64,000 nt of DNA from Staphylococcus muscae (lineage in GTDB: Bacteria; Bacillota; Bacilli; Staphylococcales; Staphylococcaceae), in NCBI RefSeq assembly GCF_003019275.1, contig NZ_CP027848.1, positions 992,001 to 1,056,000 of the forward strand. Direction: 5' to 3'. Shown piece by piece: positions 41,144-50,988 of this stretch. Within the stretch, counting starts at the first letter, position 1. Each line of letters begins with the position of its first letter. The notes below the pieces were generated by a model, which did no database searches, had not been told where the DNA came from, and saw nothing but the letters and a program-made list of their open reading frames with translations. The position numbers and the translations under genes are program-made.

Positions 41144-41656
41144 TTACATGCCGTGAAGTAGTGAGTCAATAATGTTCCTTAATCCTTCATCAAATAGTAT
41201 GTAAATCGTCAAAATACTAAATGTAGTTGCCAAAGACAAATCAAGTAGGCCACCCGTTTTAAATTGAATCGGGAATCTCACTTTGATTGGCAACGGAAAT
41301 AATAGATGAACGCCTCTAGGGGTCAACATATCTAATATTACATGTGAAAGCATACCACAGATTATAGAAATCATGTAGTATATCGGTGTTTGTATCGTAT
41401 ACAATAACCCGTATATAATGGCAATAAACAATATCGAATGCGTTAATGTCCGATGACCAAACAAACGTTTGACAATCCAACTCAAAAGTGGAACTTTGCG
41501 TCCTATCTTACTCTGTGTATGGCAAATATCTGGAAATATACTCGCAATACTTGCGATGACCATACTTGTGACGGTTTCAAAAATATCTAACTCGAATTGC
41601 ATTGCAACTGCTGTACCGACTAACAAACCAGCTGCTGCATGTGTTTTACCTGTCAT
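41144..41656 (-). CDS. YdjM-like (DUF457) membrane metal-dependent hydrolase
   Basis: A 170-residue membrane protein starting MTGKTHAAAGLLVG, with the family pattern of THxxxG at the N-terminus, FPDICH (about residues 41-46), GHRTLTHSILF (about 67-77) and GMLSHVILDMLTPRGVHLLFP (about 100-120). The spaced His and Asp residues likely bind metal at the membrane face. B. subtilis and E. coli relatives are DNA-damage or phospholipase-type proteins of unclear function. ATG 41656 follows GAAAGGAGC. It is cotranscribed with or just upstream of the uridylyltransferase. Confidence 0.85.
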   Translation of the reverse strand: MTGKTHAAAGLLVGTAVAMQFELDIFETVTSMVIASIASIFPDICHTQSKIGRKVPLLSWIVKRLFGHRTLTHSILFIAIIYGLLYTIQTPIYYMISIICGMLSHVILDMLTPRGVHLLFPLPIKVRFPIQFKTGGLLDLSLATTFSILTIYILFDEGLRNIIDSLLHGM

Positions 41657-41833
41657 GAAGCGGCTCCTTTCAATAATAAAAAATTATAGCACAAAACACC
41701 ACTTCATACGAACGTATTTTCGCTTTTAAATAGTATGTCACATTTGTTTAAAAAGTATCACATATTAACTTGCATTTTTTGTGTGAATGCGTTATCATAT
41801 AACTACAAATTAGTTAAAGGATGTGTCAGTCAA

Positions 41834-42094
41834 ATGGCTATGACAGTTAAGAAAAACGACAAAGAAGTACAAATTCAATGGAGAGTTGCAGATATCCGCA
41901 TCCCTAATGAATCTATTAAAAATGTTTCAGAAGACAAAGATATCCATGCAGTACCAGAGTTAGACAGCAAGCACGTTTCTCGTATCGGTTCAACATTTGG
42001 TAAAACGAACCGTGTCATTATTGATACTGAAGATCATCAATACATCATCTATACATTTAACGATAAAAAAGTTTACAACGAAGTTACGAAATAA
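41834..42094 (+). CDS. UPF0457/SunI-like PH-fold protein
   Basis: An 86-residue cytosolic protein reading [20 protein letters not shown], then [20 protein letters not shown] and a closing [15 protein letters not shown]. These are the strands of the bacterial PH-like UPF0457 family (YnzG; SunI of Bacillus is a lantibiotic-immunity relative). Staphylococci have one copy at this place. Function here is unknown. The frame is open from 41735, but homology and AAAGGATG support ATG 41834, with long spacing. Ends at a strong terminator. Confidence 0.85.
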   Translation: MAMTVKKNDKEVQIQWRVADIRIPNESIKNVSEDKDIHAVPELDSKHVSRIGSTFGKTNRVIIDTEDHQYIIYTFNDKKVYNEVTK

Positions 42095-42116
42095 GTAACT
42101 ATATCATTATAAAATA

Positions 42117-42151
42117 AACGGCGTTCTCTTTCGGGAGAGCGCCGTTTTTTT
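42117..42151 (+). terminator. Terminator after the UPF0457 gene
   Basis: AACGGCGTTCTC, loop TTTCGG, GAGAGCGCCGTT, then TTTTT. Confidence 0.95.
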
Positions 42152-42189
42152 ATCATCATCAACCGGACATTTTTCTTTTTTATGCGTAC

Positions 42190-42216
42190 AAAAAATGGAA
42201 CAGCCTAAGCCATTCC
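42190..42216 (-). terminator. Weak terminator after the YjiH-type gene
   Basis: On the minus strand GGAATGGCTTAGGCTGTTCC then ATTTTTT. The stem is short and interrupted. Confidence 0.5.
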
Positions 42217-42239
42217 ACCTTTATAACGTATATATGATT

Positions 42240-43610
42240 TTAGAAAAAGATGTGCGCGAATAAAACGATAACTGGTAATGTGATAATTGTACGAATTAGG
42301 AAAATCAAGAATAATTTTCCTAGACTGACTGGTATTTTAGAACCTAGAATCACACCGCCAACTTCTGATAAGTATATTAACTGACATACGCTGAGCACAC
42401 CTACTACGAAACGAGTTAAGTCACTTTGAACACCTTCAATGAGAATAGACGGTAAGAACATATCTGCAAAACCAATAATCATTGTTTCAGATGCTGCAGC
42501 TGCTTCTGGTACTTGTAATAGTTCTAAAAATGGTACGAACGGTTTACCAATAATAGTAAAAATGGGTGTGTACGTTGCTAATATTGTTGCAGCTGTACCA
42601 ATTGCCATGACAACTGGAATAACGACTAACCACATATCCATTACAGTGCGTACTGCTGTATGAACATAACGCTGGAAGCCCGGTGCATGATAGCCTGTTT
42701 CAACTGCATCACCATATCCTTTTGCGAGTGCTTCTTTGTATGAATAACGCTTCTCTGGACGTTCTTTTGCAGAAACACCATCTACATAGTTGTCTTCTAC
42801 CGAACGCAATGGCCAAATACGTGGCATGATTAATGCAGCTACAAAACAAGCTACGATAACTGTGAAGTAAAAAGCAGCAAAGCGATCGATTAAACCAATT
42901 GTTTCAGCAATAACAATCGCAAATGTTAAAGATACAACGCTGAACGTTGTCGCAATAACTGTCGCTTCTCTTCGTGTATAGAAGCCTTGCTCATATTGTT
43001 TACTCGTAATCATAACACCGACTGTACCGTCACCAATAAAAGATGCTAAGTTATCAACAGTCGAACGTCCTGGCAATGTAAATAAAGGACGCATAATGGG
43101 TCTAAAGATCGGTCCCAAAAATTCTAACAAACCGTACTCTAACAATAATGGCAAGAAGATTGCAGCGAAGAAGAAGACTGCAACAAGCGTTGGGAGTAAG
43201 TCACCAAAGATCAAGGCACCTGTATCTTCAGATGTCACCCATTCTGGTCCGACTTGTAAAAACGTAAGCCATGCAAAGACAACCGCAAATAGACGTACGA
43301 TAACCCATGGCCAAGTCACATTAAAAGTATTGACCATAAATTCTGATTGACCTTTTTTGTTATGCCAAATCAAACTATATAAAATTGTTAAAATCCCGGA
43401 AATTGTAATAATTGCAATAATTAAGTATGGCATTACGCCACCAATTGTGTCTTTGAAAATACCTGCTAAAAATGCGATTGGCAATGTCGTTTTACGTTGC
43501 CCATCTTCTACAATTGGCACAGGTACTAAAAATAAAATAATACCGATTAACGACAACAGAATAAACTTCCATTTTCCTACTGTATGCTGCTGTTTTGTTA
43601 AGTTATCCAT
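42240..43610 (-). CDS. YjiH-type nucleoside-recognition membrane protein
   Basis: A 456-residue protein with about ten membrane segments. The Gate/nucleoside-recognition pattern is visible twice: ASFIGDGTVGVMITSKQYEQ with GFYTRREA (about residues 185-212), and SEVGGVILGSKIPVSLGKLF near the C-terminus. Members resemble spore-maturation SpmA/B and concentrative nucleoside transporters, but the substrate is unproven. ATG 43610 is chosen because AGAAGG lies nine bases upstream; the first ATG (43619) abuts the site. The conserved position before hts matches S. aureus SA1975. Confidence 0.88.
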   Translation of the reverse strand: MDNLTKQQHTVGKWKFILLSLIGIILFLVPVPIVEDGQRKTTLPIAFLAGIFKDTIGGVMPYLIIAIITISGILTILYSLIWHNKKGQSEFMVNTFNVTWPWVIVRLFAVVFAWLTFLQVGPEWVTSEDTGALIFGDLLPTLVAVFFFAAIFLPLLLEYGLLEFLGPIFRPIMRPLFTLPGRSTVDNLASFIGDGTVGVMITSKQYEQGFYTRREATVIATTFSVVSLTFAIVIAETIGLIDRFAAFYFTVIVACFVAALIMPRIWPLRSVEDNYVDGVSAKERPEKRYSYKEALAKGYGDAVETGYHAPGFQRYVHTAVRTVMDMWLVVIPVVMAIGTAATILATYTPIFTIIGKPFVPFLELLQVPEAAAASETMIIGFADMFLPSILIEGVQSDLTRFVVGVLSVCQLIYLSEVGGVILGSKIPVSLGKLFLIFLIRTIITLPVIVLFAHIFF

Positions 43611-43696
43611 TTTATCCATCCTTCTTTTTTTGTCAGTGGTTATGGCTAAAAATGATATATCAATTGTATGTGACTCTGATCATTATGTAGTTATAT

Positions 43697-43749
43697 AAAA
43701 AATCATCTTTATCCTATTGTTTATAAATTATACATAGGATAAAGATGAT
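43697..43749 (-). terminator. Terminator after htsC
   Basis: ATCATCTTTATCCTA pairs perfectly with TAGGATAAAGATGAT. On the minus strand six T residues follow. Confidence 0.9.
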
Positions 43750-43794
43750 ATGCAAGAATCATTTGAATATTGATACAATAAAATGCATATTCAA

Positions 43795-44757
43795 TTACAT
43801 CTTTCTTAAAACAAACAAGAAATAAGGTGCTCCAATAATTGCAATTAATACACCGACTGGAATATCAATTGGGGGCGCAATAATACGAGCAGCTGCATCA
43901 CCCACTACCATTAGCACACCACCGATTAAGCCAGACATCATAACAATATGAAAATGTTTATGCCCTACAATACTGCGCGCAATATGAGGTGCAATTAAAC
44001 CTAAAAAGCTCAACCCACCTACTACTGAGATTGCCGACCCTGCTAACATTACAGCTGCCAGTAATAGCATCATTTTAACTCGTTTAACCTCTGTGCCGAG
44101 CGCAGTGGCTACTTCATCACCTAAATGTAAAATATCGAGTTTGTGACTGTAATATAAAATAATCGGGATGCCCACACATAACCATGGCAAGATGGTCATG
44201 ACGTGATGCATAGAACGACCAAACAAACTACCTGTTAGCCATACAAGTGCAATGTTAGCTTCCATCGGATGACGGATTAGCAAATATTGTACAACCGCCA
44301 TAGCGATGGCACCGATTGCCATCCCTATCAAAGCGAGTTGTGAGCCTTTCACGTTTTTATAGCTGATGAGAAGTGATAAGATGATACTGATCACGAGTGC
44401 CCCTGCAAATGATGCAACTGGCAAAATGAAGAGCGGTGCCGTTGGAAACACAATAATTACAATAACTGCTGCTAAACTTGCTCCTTTCGTAATACCAATC
44501 ACATCAGGGGATGCCAATGGATTGCGAACAATTCCCTGAATGACAGCTCCAGAAATCGATAATGCTGCCCCCACTAATACTGCTAATAACATACGTGGTA
44601 CGCGATATTCTGCAAGGATAAAGTTACTGTTCGTCCATACTTCTTGAAGTACTTGCGTAGGAGCAATCCACACAGCACCTGCACTTAAACCTAAACATGC
44701 AAAAACAATCAGTAGCAGGATCACAATGATATAACGTTGTTTTAAATGTACTCTCAT
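43795..44757 (-). CDS. htsC: Staphyloferrin A ABC transporter permease HtsC
   Basis: A 320-residue FecCD-family permease with about ten helices. Typical segments are RVPRMLLAVLVGAALSISGA, VIQGIVRNPLASPDVIGITK and the C-terminal GLIAPHIARSIVG with the cytosolic loop that contacts the ATPase. The start overlaps the htsB stop by 4 bp (ATGA); the site is GAGAGGGG. Together with HtsB it imports Fe-staphyloferrin A captured by HtsA; the ATPase FhuC is encoded elsewhere in known staphylococci, and none is seen here. Confidence 0.93.
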   Translation of the reverse strand: MRVHLKQRYIIVILLLIVFACLGLSAGAVWIAPTQVLQEVWTNSNFILAEYRVPRMLLAVLVGAALSISGAVIQGIVRNPLASPDVIGITKGASLAAVIVIIVFPTAPLFILPVASFAGALVISIILSLLISYKNVKGSQLALIGMAIGAIAMAVVQYLLIRHPMEANIALVWLTGSLFGRSMHHVMTILPWLCVGIPIILYYSHKLDILHLGDEVATALGTEVKRVKMMLLLAAVMLAGSAISVVGGLSFLGLIAPHIARSIVGHKHFHIVMMSGLIGGVLMVVGDAAARIIAPPIDIPVGVLIAIIGAPYFLFVLRKM

Positions 44758-45779
44758 CGTGTACGCACCCCTCTCAAAGTAATCCATAAGAAGTAAAAGG
44801 CACCGACAAAGGAAGTGACAATACCGACAGGCGATTCGAATGGGAAAGCAATCAGTCGACTTAACACATCTGATAAGAGCAACAAGTTAGCCCCCATAAT
44901 CATGGATAACAAAATAATTAAAAAGTAATTACGGTTAAGATAGTATTTCACAATATGTGGAATAATCAAGCCGATAAATCCGATTGGCCCTGCAATGGCA
45001 ACACAAGACCCCGCCAAAATAACAACTAAAAATCCTGCTATCGCTCTAATAACTTGTGTATTTTGTCCGAGTCCTGTTGCAATTTGATCACCCAAATCGA
45101 GTACAGCAAGTTGTTTCCCTAATAACAGTGCGCCAATCAATCCTGCAATCAAAAATGGTGTCACCTTCGCAATATGTACCCATTTAATCGTATGCAATGC
45201 ACCGACGAGCCAGAACATCACTGTCGTTGTCGCATCTTCATGTAACAAAATAATTCCTTGCGTCAAGCTTGTAAAGAACAAATGAATTGTCATACCAGCA
45301 AGTGCCAACTTAATCGGTGTCATACCTTTTGTTGTATCTGCCAACAAGTAAACTGTCAAACCACCGATAAACGCACCGACAAATGCAAATACCACGTTGT
45401 AGGCTGCAAACGATGGAATAAGTACGGTAATTAACACAACAGCAAATGAAGCACCGGCGTTAACACCAAATATCTGTGGTGATGCCAATGGGTTACGCGT
45501 GATAGCTTGCATCAATACCCCGGCAACACCTAACGCAGCACCAATCATCACGGCAGCAACCATTCTAGGCATGCGTACGTTATGTATAATAAATGTTGAT
45601 TTCGTTTCTTTAACAGAGAAAAAATAATCTACGAGCGACTGAAAGTTAATTTTGGACGATCCGACTGCAAGATTTAAATAGATTGCAAAAACAAGAAAGC
45701 ACACGCTCACAATAAATGCGAGCGTGGTGCGTCTCTTTTGGTGATGTCCATCATATGATTTCATTGTTTGTTTTAACAT
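44754..45779 (-). CDS. htsB: Staphyloferrin A ABC transporter permease HtsB
   Basis: A 341-residue FecCD-family permease, paralogous to HtsC, with about ten helices and segments RMPRMVAAVMIGAALGVAGV, ITRNPLASPQIFGVNAGASF and GFIGLIIPHIVKYYL. ATG 45779 follows AAAGGTGATTGGCT; two upstream codons are discarded. It is 34 bp after htsA and translationally coupled to htsC. Expression is expected under iron limitation through the Fur box before htsA. Confidence 0.93.
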   Translation of the reverse strand: MLKQTMKSYDGHHQKRRTTLAFIVSVCFLVFAIYLNLAVGSSKINFQSLVDYFFSVKETKSTFIIHNVRMPRMVAAVMIGAALGVAGVLMQAITRNPLASPQIFGVNAGASFAVVLITVLIPSFAAYNVVFAFVGAFIGGLTVYLLADTTKGMTPIKLALAGMTIHLFFTSLTQGIILLHEDATTTVMFWLVGALHTIKWVHIAKVTPFLIAGLIGALLLGKQLAVLDLGDQIATGLGQNTQVIRAIAGFLVVILAGSCVAIAGPIGFIGLIIPHIVKYYLNRNYFLIILLSMIMGANLLLLSDVLSRLIAFPFESPVGIVTSFVGAFYFLWITLRGVRTR

Positions 45780-45813
45780 AGCCAATCACCTTTATTTAAG
45801 TCATTCAAGTTGC

Positions 45814-46794
45814 TTATTTTTCTGATTTAGAGATTTCTGCAAGTTCTTTGGCAATTTCTTCAGAAGAGATTAAACCACGGAACTTCGCCCATGTTAAACG
45901 ATCCACAACATGTACACGATCGTTTTTCACAGCGTCTAATTCATTCCAAACTTTGTCTTCTTTCATTTTAACGTAAAATGGGTCATCTTCGCCATTCACC
46001 ATAATAAACATACGTTCAGGGTTTACATCTGATAATTGTTCTGAGTTCATGTTTAAGTATGGTGCGTTTAAATACTCAGGTAACTGATCTGCAACATCTT
46101 TTGTCAATGCTTCTTTAAAACCAAGTTCATGTAAGAATTGTCCAACGTAAGATTTGTCAGAGTGTGCGAGTAAGCCTGATTGAGAAATAACAGCTGGTAA
46201 GACTTTTTTGTCTTTATCCATTGTAATTTCTTTTTGGTACTTTTCAATCTTGTCTTTATGTTCATCAAGGCGTTTATCCGCTTCATCTGATTTTGATAAT
46301 GCTTTACCGATTGTTTTGAATGCTTCTAAGTTTTGTTTATAATCTGAGTCTAAACTTGGTAACAAAATTGTTGGTGCAATCTTGCTCAACTGTTCATAAT
46401 TCCCTTTATGACGGTTGCTATCTGCAATAATTAAGTCTGGTTTCAATTGACTGATAACTTCTAAATTCGGCTGTTTACGATCACCAACCGACTTATAATC
46501 GCCAACTTTATCACGAATTGGATCAATGATATTTTCTTTATCTCCATCATCTGCGATACCGACTGGTTTCACACCTAATGCAACCAAAGCATCAACGAAT
46601 GAATATTCAAGTGCCACAACTTTTTTAGGTTCTTTCTCTATTTTTGTAGTACCACCGTCATGTTTCACTTCAACGGCTTGCCCTTTTGAACTAGACGAAC
46701 TTTCTTTTTTCGAGTCATTCGCATTCCCACACGCTGCTACAAGCAGCATGACAGCGATCATTGCGATTAGACCCATCCATTTATTTTTGTTCAC
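45814..46794 (-). CDS. htsA: Staphyloferrin A receptor lipoprotein HtsA
   Basis: A 326-residue siderophore-binding lipoprotein of the periplasmic-binding (FhuD/BtuF) fold. The signal peptide ends in lipobox LLVAAC with Cys22. A hydrophilic tether (NANDSKKESSSSSKGQ) is followed by VVALEYSFVDALVALGVKP, two lobes joined by a long helix, and conserved Arg and His residues that hold ferric staphyloferrin A in the S. aureus protein. Translation begins at GTG 46794 after AAAGGAGCGC. A perfect Fur palindrome lies 52 bp upstream. Confidence 0.93.
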   Translation of the reverse strand: MNKNKWMGLIAMIAVMLLVAACGNANDSKKESSSSSKGQAVEVKHDGGTTKIEKEPKKVVALEYSFVDALVALGVKPVGIADDGDKENIIDPIRDKVGDYKSVGDRKQPNLEVISQLKPDLIIADSNRHKGNYEQLSKIAPTILLPSLDSDYKQNLEAFKTIGKALSKSDEADKRLDEHKDKIEKYQKEITMDKDKKVLPAVISQSGLLAHSDKSYVGQFLHELGFKEALTKDVADQLPEYLNAPYLNMNSEQLSDVNPERMFIMVNGEDDPFYVKMKEDKVWNELDAVKNDRVHVVDRLTWAKFRGLISSEEIAKELAEISKSEK

Positions 46795-46844
46795 AATTTA
46801 GCGCTCCTTTTGTATATAAAATGTAAGCCTTAACAATAATATAA

Positions 46845-46861
46845 TTGATAATGATTATCAC
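46845..46861. promoter_or_regulatory. Fur box upstream of htsABC
   Basis: TGATAATGATTATCA is a perfect palindrome and matches the core of the staphylococcal Fur box. It sits between htsA and sfaC, just behind the sfaC stop. Confidence 0.92.
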
Positions 46862-46863
46862 TG

Positions 46864-47937
46864 TCAATGGTGTACACTAAATTTTTCTTTTTTCTTATCA
46901 ACAAATCCTTGAATAAGCAGTTCAATCCCTTCATCTTCAATATAGTTACGTTCTAACTGTTGATTATGCATACTTTGTGCAATGGCTGAATATCCAAGTT
47001 CAAATGAAATGCTATCGCCTATTTGATAATAATCTGCCAGTCCGAGATTAATCAACAAGACATCACTCGTATAACCAACGATTGATAATTGATCATCCAT
47101 TGGTATCATGTCACCAACATCTGTATCCAACTCCCCGATATCCACAACTGCTTGCAAGTATGATTGACGTGTTCTCATATCTAGACGTGGTTTGATTTCA
47201 AGAATTCTTCCAGTCATCGTCACTGCTTGATCATAAAGTTGTGGCAAGCGCATATTATAAGCTGTCTCAACACCTCTAAATATTGCTTCTCCAATGCGCA
47301 GTTCATTAATACGTCCCATATCTTGATACATCGCTAACATGAGCATGCTTGAATTTCCACCTGAAATTGTATGCAAATGAACGCCTGTATCTCGTTCTAC
47401 CGCTTCAATGAACTGATTCATATAAGGTAAATCCTCTTCTGTTGGTGGCATTTGTCTGTAACACATAAAGTTAAAGGCAAGACCTTTAAAATCAATACCT
47501 TTCATCTTCTTAATTTGTTTAATATACGAAACTACCTCGTAAGTCAATACACCTTCTCGTCCGTCTTTCCAGTCCACCATAAGTAGCAATTGATGTGTTG
47601 TTCCTTGCTCAATTGCTGCTTCGTTCAACGCATGGATTGTTTCTAACTCAGTTTGTAAGCTGATGCGTGTTAATTGCACAGTGCGTGCCGCTTGTTCGGA
47701 GAGTGTCCCTTTAATCAGCATATAATCTTTACGTTGTGTTTGGACTTCAGAAATATGATTTAACCGTGATGCTGCGAGTAAATCAAATCCTAAATCTCTT
47801 AAAGCATGCTCAACTTGTGCATCGCCTGCCATACATTTTGCGACAGGTATCATACGAATACGGCGCTGATACAACATCTGTTGTAATAGCAACGCATTAT
47901 ACTTAATTTTGCTCAAATGTATATGAATCTCACCCAT
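46864..47937 (-). CDS. sfaC: Staphyloferrin A PLP-dependent racemase SfaC
   Basis: A 357-residue alanine-racemase-fold enzyme thought to supply D-ornithine for staphyloferrin A. The PLP lysine is in IPVAKCMAG (Lys34); DWKDGREGVL, ISGGNSSMLM and INELRIGEAIFRG line the barrel. ATG 47937 after GAGGGTGTTGTAAT is chosen rather than the upstream ATG at 47958, which lacks a site. The stop of sfaB is one base upstream of the start, so sfaA, sfaB and sfaC form one operon. Its end abuts the Fur box of htsA. Confidence 0.92.
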   Translation of the reverse strand: MGEIHIHLSKIKYNALLLQQMLYQRRIRMIPVAKCMAGDAQVEHALRDLGFDLLAASRLNHISEVQTQRKDYMLIKGTLSEQAARTVQLTRISLQTELETIHALNEAAIEQGTTHQLLLMVDWKDGREGVLTYEVVSYIKQIKKMKGIDFKGLAFNFMCYRQMPPTEEDLPYMNQFIEAVERDTGVHLHTISGGNSSMLMLAMYQDMGRINELRIGEAIFRGVETAYNMRLPQLYDQAVTMTGRILEIKPRLDMRTRQSYLQAVVDIGELDTDVGDMIPMDDQLSIVGYTSDVLLINLGLADYYQIGDSISFELGYSAIAQSMHNQQLERNYIEDEGIELLIQGFVDKKKEKFSVHH

Positions 47938-47938
47938 A

Positions 47939-49708
47939 TTACAACACCCTCTTTTCATACAGTGGATTTTCTAGCGCAATAGTTGTATATTTTTTTACTT
48001 GTTGTTTCATGCGCATATTTAAGAGTGCCTTAACAACTACTTCTTCACCAAACAATATACGCTTCAATGCCATAGCATGCTGTTGCGTATCATCAATTGC
48101 TTCATATAAAACATCACGAATAATTTCGTACAATGCTTGCTCATCACATTGGTGCTTATGTTTTAAATGGTGAATGAGTGTCCCAAGTTGATTTTGGATA
48201 ACAGCATGTTGAAACTTCGCAATCACGGTATCAATATTTTCGGCAATGAGACTTGTATTAGTTACTTCTACATCCGGAATCGCACGCTGTAACGTCGATA
48301 AATCTAAGCGTGCACCACCCAAATCTCTAACGATAAAAGATAATGTTTGGTTATTTTTATTAACTTCTAAAATCGTATTTTGTTGGTGTGCTTCTAAAGC
48401 AATTCCGTATTGCTGAATGTACGCAATTAACGGCGTCATCAATGCATGACTATATGTACGGATGAAGCTTGAAATCGTCGTTTCATTTATTTTTCCATAT
48501 AAGTATTCAATCAAACTGTCCACTACAACCTGATTATCAACAGGATTGCGTTCAATTAAACATGCTGTCACCATTTGTATGATCTCTCTCTGAGTATCTT
48601 CTGGCGATTCACGTACAATCATCGCACATTGCCGTGCAATATCAGCTGGCGCATCAATATGCATACCATATGGCTCCATCGCTACTTGTAACGTGGGATA
48701 TTGCGTCAACATCGCTTGCAGTTGATGACTGAGTCGTGGACCATCCACTGTTGTCACTGTCGATACTGTACGTACCGCACTTGTCGCTTGAACATTGACC
48801 GGTAATTTAATGTGGAATGGACGTCCTAACAAGTACATCGTCCTGAACGATAACGTTGGTTTTGCATCAACTGTTAAAGGTGTTGGGACCAGTTGGTGCG
48901 TACGGATATGCTCGCTGAATTGTGCCACAATCACATGCTCATATTGCCAAGGATGGACGAATAATACCCGATAATCTTCGAGTGACACATCATACGGTGC
49001 AATATATTGTTGCAATTGGCGCTTCATATCTGGAATAACAGTATTCAATACAAAGTTGGCATCATCATTCATTGCCGTTTCTTGTACCATATTTTTATGT
49101 AGTAATACAATCTTTAATGGTACTATCCGCATAAACTCTGGCGCATAGGATTGAATATCACCGGACGTTAATGGTAGCTTGGTTTTCGTTAATGGATGTG
49201 ATGGATGGCCATGCCAGATCATCCCTTCTGTGTAACCGAGTGCAGTGAAGCCACTGTCTTCATTCATATGTGCCAACCAAGCAATAAAGTTCAATTCACT
49301 CGGCATGCGTGAAAATTTTAATGCATGACGCATCGCTGTTTCTCGATGTTCATATTGGCGAAGGCTCAGTGATAATCCAAGCACACTATGTTCCAATTCG
49401 TCTATCAGTCTCTCATGAAAATCCATACCAAAATCCGTTTTTAATATTTCAATAAGATCACGTAAACACGCCACTTCTTTCGTTTGTTCTCCTATCGAAT
49501 AACTAATCGGCCCCTCCATCGTTATTTGAAAGAATGAACTTTTCGTTATGTAGTTCACACGTAATAGGCGCCCTTGATATTGAATCCTTACTTCGCCTTT
49601 CATCGTCTCAATATATGTAGTCGGTGGGAATAGCGATTCTTTCATACACGCTATTAACACTCGATATTGAATCAGTTGATCTGCTTTATGTTGATGCATC
49701 ATTGTCAT
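47939..49708 (-). CDS. sfaB: Staphyloferrin A synthetase SfaB (IucA/IucC family)
   Basis: A 589-residue NRPS-independent siderophore synthetase. The family pattern is seen in GHPSHPLTKTKLPLT (about residues 168-182, ATP-phosphate contact), VHPWQYEHVI, KLPVNVQATSAVRTV and EAHQQNTILEVN with RDLGGARL near the C-terminus. It activates a carboxyl of citrate as an adenylate and forms an amide; in S. aureus SfaB adds the second citrate. It overlaps sfaA by 4 bp and starts at ATG 49708 after GGAGG. Confidence 0.95.
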   Translation of the reverse strand: MTMMHQHKADQLIQYRVLIACMKESLFPPTTYIETMKGEVRIQYQGRLLRVNYITKSSFFQITMEGPISYSIGEQTKEVACLRDLIEILKTDFGMDFHERLIDELEHSVLGLSLSLRQYEHRETAMRHALKFSRMPSELNFIAWLAHMNEDSGFTALGYTEGMIWHGHPSHPLTKTKLPLTSGDIQSYAPEFMRIVPLKIVLLHKNMVQETAMNDDANFVLNTVIPDMKRQLQQYIAPYDVSLEDYRVLFVHPWQYEHVIVAQFSEHIRTHQLVPTPLTVDAKPTLSFRTMYLLGRPFHIKLPVNVQATSAVRTVSTVTTVDGPRLSHQLQAMLTQYPTLQVAMEPYGMHIDAPADIARQCAMIVRESPEDTQREIIQMVTACLIERNPVDNQVVVDSLIEYLYGKINETTISSFIRTYSHALMTPLIAYIQQYGIALEAHQQNTILEVNKNNQTLSFIVRDLGGARLDLSTLQRAIPDVEVTNTSLIAENIDTVIAKFQHAVIQNQLGTLIHHLKHKHQCDEQALYEIIRDVLYEAIDDTQQHAMALKRILFGEEVVVKALLNMRMKQQVKKYTTIALENPLYEKRVL

Positions 49709-50877
49709 TGACTTGTGCCTCCATTCGTCTTAATCATCACAATATAACTACTCATCGCTATTAATAAAGTCGCCATCCCCATGGTCATAAATGTCATCGC
49801 AATGTCTACATATTCCGATAACATACTCATTAGTAATGCACCGAGAGGAATCATCCCACGATCCATCATTACAACACTCAATATTTTACCACGATGCGCT
49901 GGATCGACATCATTTTGAAAATAAATACGATTTGTTGTGCGTGCAATCTGTCCAAATAAACCGACAAAAAAGATCATCAGTAACAATCTAACGATGCCAA
50001 ACGGATAAATGCACATTAAACTCAACCCAAACAATATTGAGCTGATATAATATAAGCGTTGTGAAGGGATATATTGCAGCATCTTCGGTATGATGAGTGT
50101 CGCTATAATTCCTCCGGCTGCACTGACTGCCATCGCAACACCAAATAGTTTCGCATTATTAGGATAATGTGTATCTGTTAATATCGGTAACAATGTCGCA
50201 TAACAATACCCTGTTGCCATAATAAAAAGTGCTGTCATAAAAATATGACGCCCTTGTGTATGTATTTTAAAATATTGCCATGCAACAGCGAATGCTCCGC
50301 TTTTTTTACAATTCGGTTGTTCTGTTAGTTCAAAACGAAGCGGCATACTTACAATCAGCGATAATACATAACAAACAGCTTGTACGATAAATGCACTTTG
50401 AATACCTGACGATGCGATAAGGAATCCTGATATAGCTGGACCGATAGAACGACATGTGTTCAAAATAAACGATTGATAAGAGACAGCTTTCGAGATAGAA
50501 AGATTGTCTGATAAATCCGGTAAGACTGCCTGTCTGACTGGCGTTTCAATCGCACTCATACAACCGCGTAAAAAAGCATAAAGATACAGATAATAAACAG
50601 GTATATCTCCCATTATGATAATCGCACACGTTAATGTTGCTGTAATCACGAGTGAGCAACTTATGCTTAACTTGATAAGTGTACAACGTCTAAAACGATC
50701 GGCAATCGCACCTGCCCACATACTCAATAAAAATATGGGTACTAATCGAAAGAAATTAATCCATGCAAGATCAAATGCACGATGATTTAATTGATAGGCA
50801 TACCAGTTTAACGCAATTTGTCCAATCCAATTACCAAGAAAGAGTAAAAAGGCACCGGAATAGAACCATTTTGCCAC
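49705..50877 (-). CDS. sfaA: MFS staphyloferrin A exporter SfaA
   Basis: A 390-residue MFS protein with 12 helices. It has ADRFRRCTL in the loop after helix 2 and ETPVRQAVLPDLSD between helices 4 and 5, a layout shared with siderophore exporters such as EntS. In S. aureus SfaA secretes staphyloferrin A. The start is GTG 50877, eight bases after GGGGAG. It opens the sfaABC operon and faces sfaD across a 111-bp region with a Fur box. Confidence 0.92.
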   Translation of the reverse strand: MAKWFYSGAFLLFLGNWIGQIALNWYAYQLNHRAFDLAWINFFRLVPIFLLSMWAGAIADRFRRCTLIKLSISCSLVITATLTCAIIIMGDIPVYYLYLYAFLRGCMSAIETPVRQAVLPDLSDNLSISKAVSYQSFILNTCRSIGPAISGFLIASSGIQSAFIVQAVCYVLSLIVSMPLRFELTEQPNCKKSGAFAVAWQYFKIHTQGRHIFMTALFIMATGYCYATLLPILTDTHYPNNAKLFGVAMAVSAAGGIIATLIIPKMLQYIPSQRLYYISSILFGLSLMCIYPFGIVRLLLMIFFVGLFGQIARTTNRIYFQNDVDPAHRGKILSVVMMDRGMIPLGALLMSMLSEYVDIAMTFMTMGMATLLIAMSSYIVMIKTNGGTSQ

Positions 50878-50895
50878 GTTATCCACTCCCCTTTA

Positions 50896-50916
50896 ATTGA
50901 TAATCGTTCTCATTTC
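50896..50916. promoter_or_regulatory. Fur box between sfaA and sfaD
   Basis: TTGATAATCGTTCTCATTT matches the 19-bp Fur pattern NTGATAATNATTATCANT with two mismatches in the right half. Its place between divergent starts suits control of both sfaABC and sfaD. Confidence 0.85.
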
Positions 50917-50988
50917 CGGTATTATGGATTATACGAATTATAATATTGTTTGTAAATAAAAAAGATATAATATAAATGAGGTGCTCAA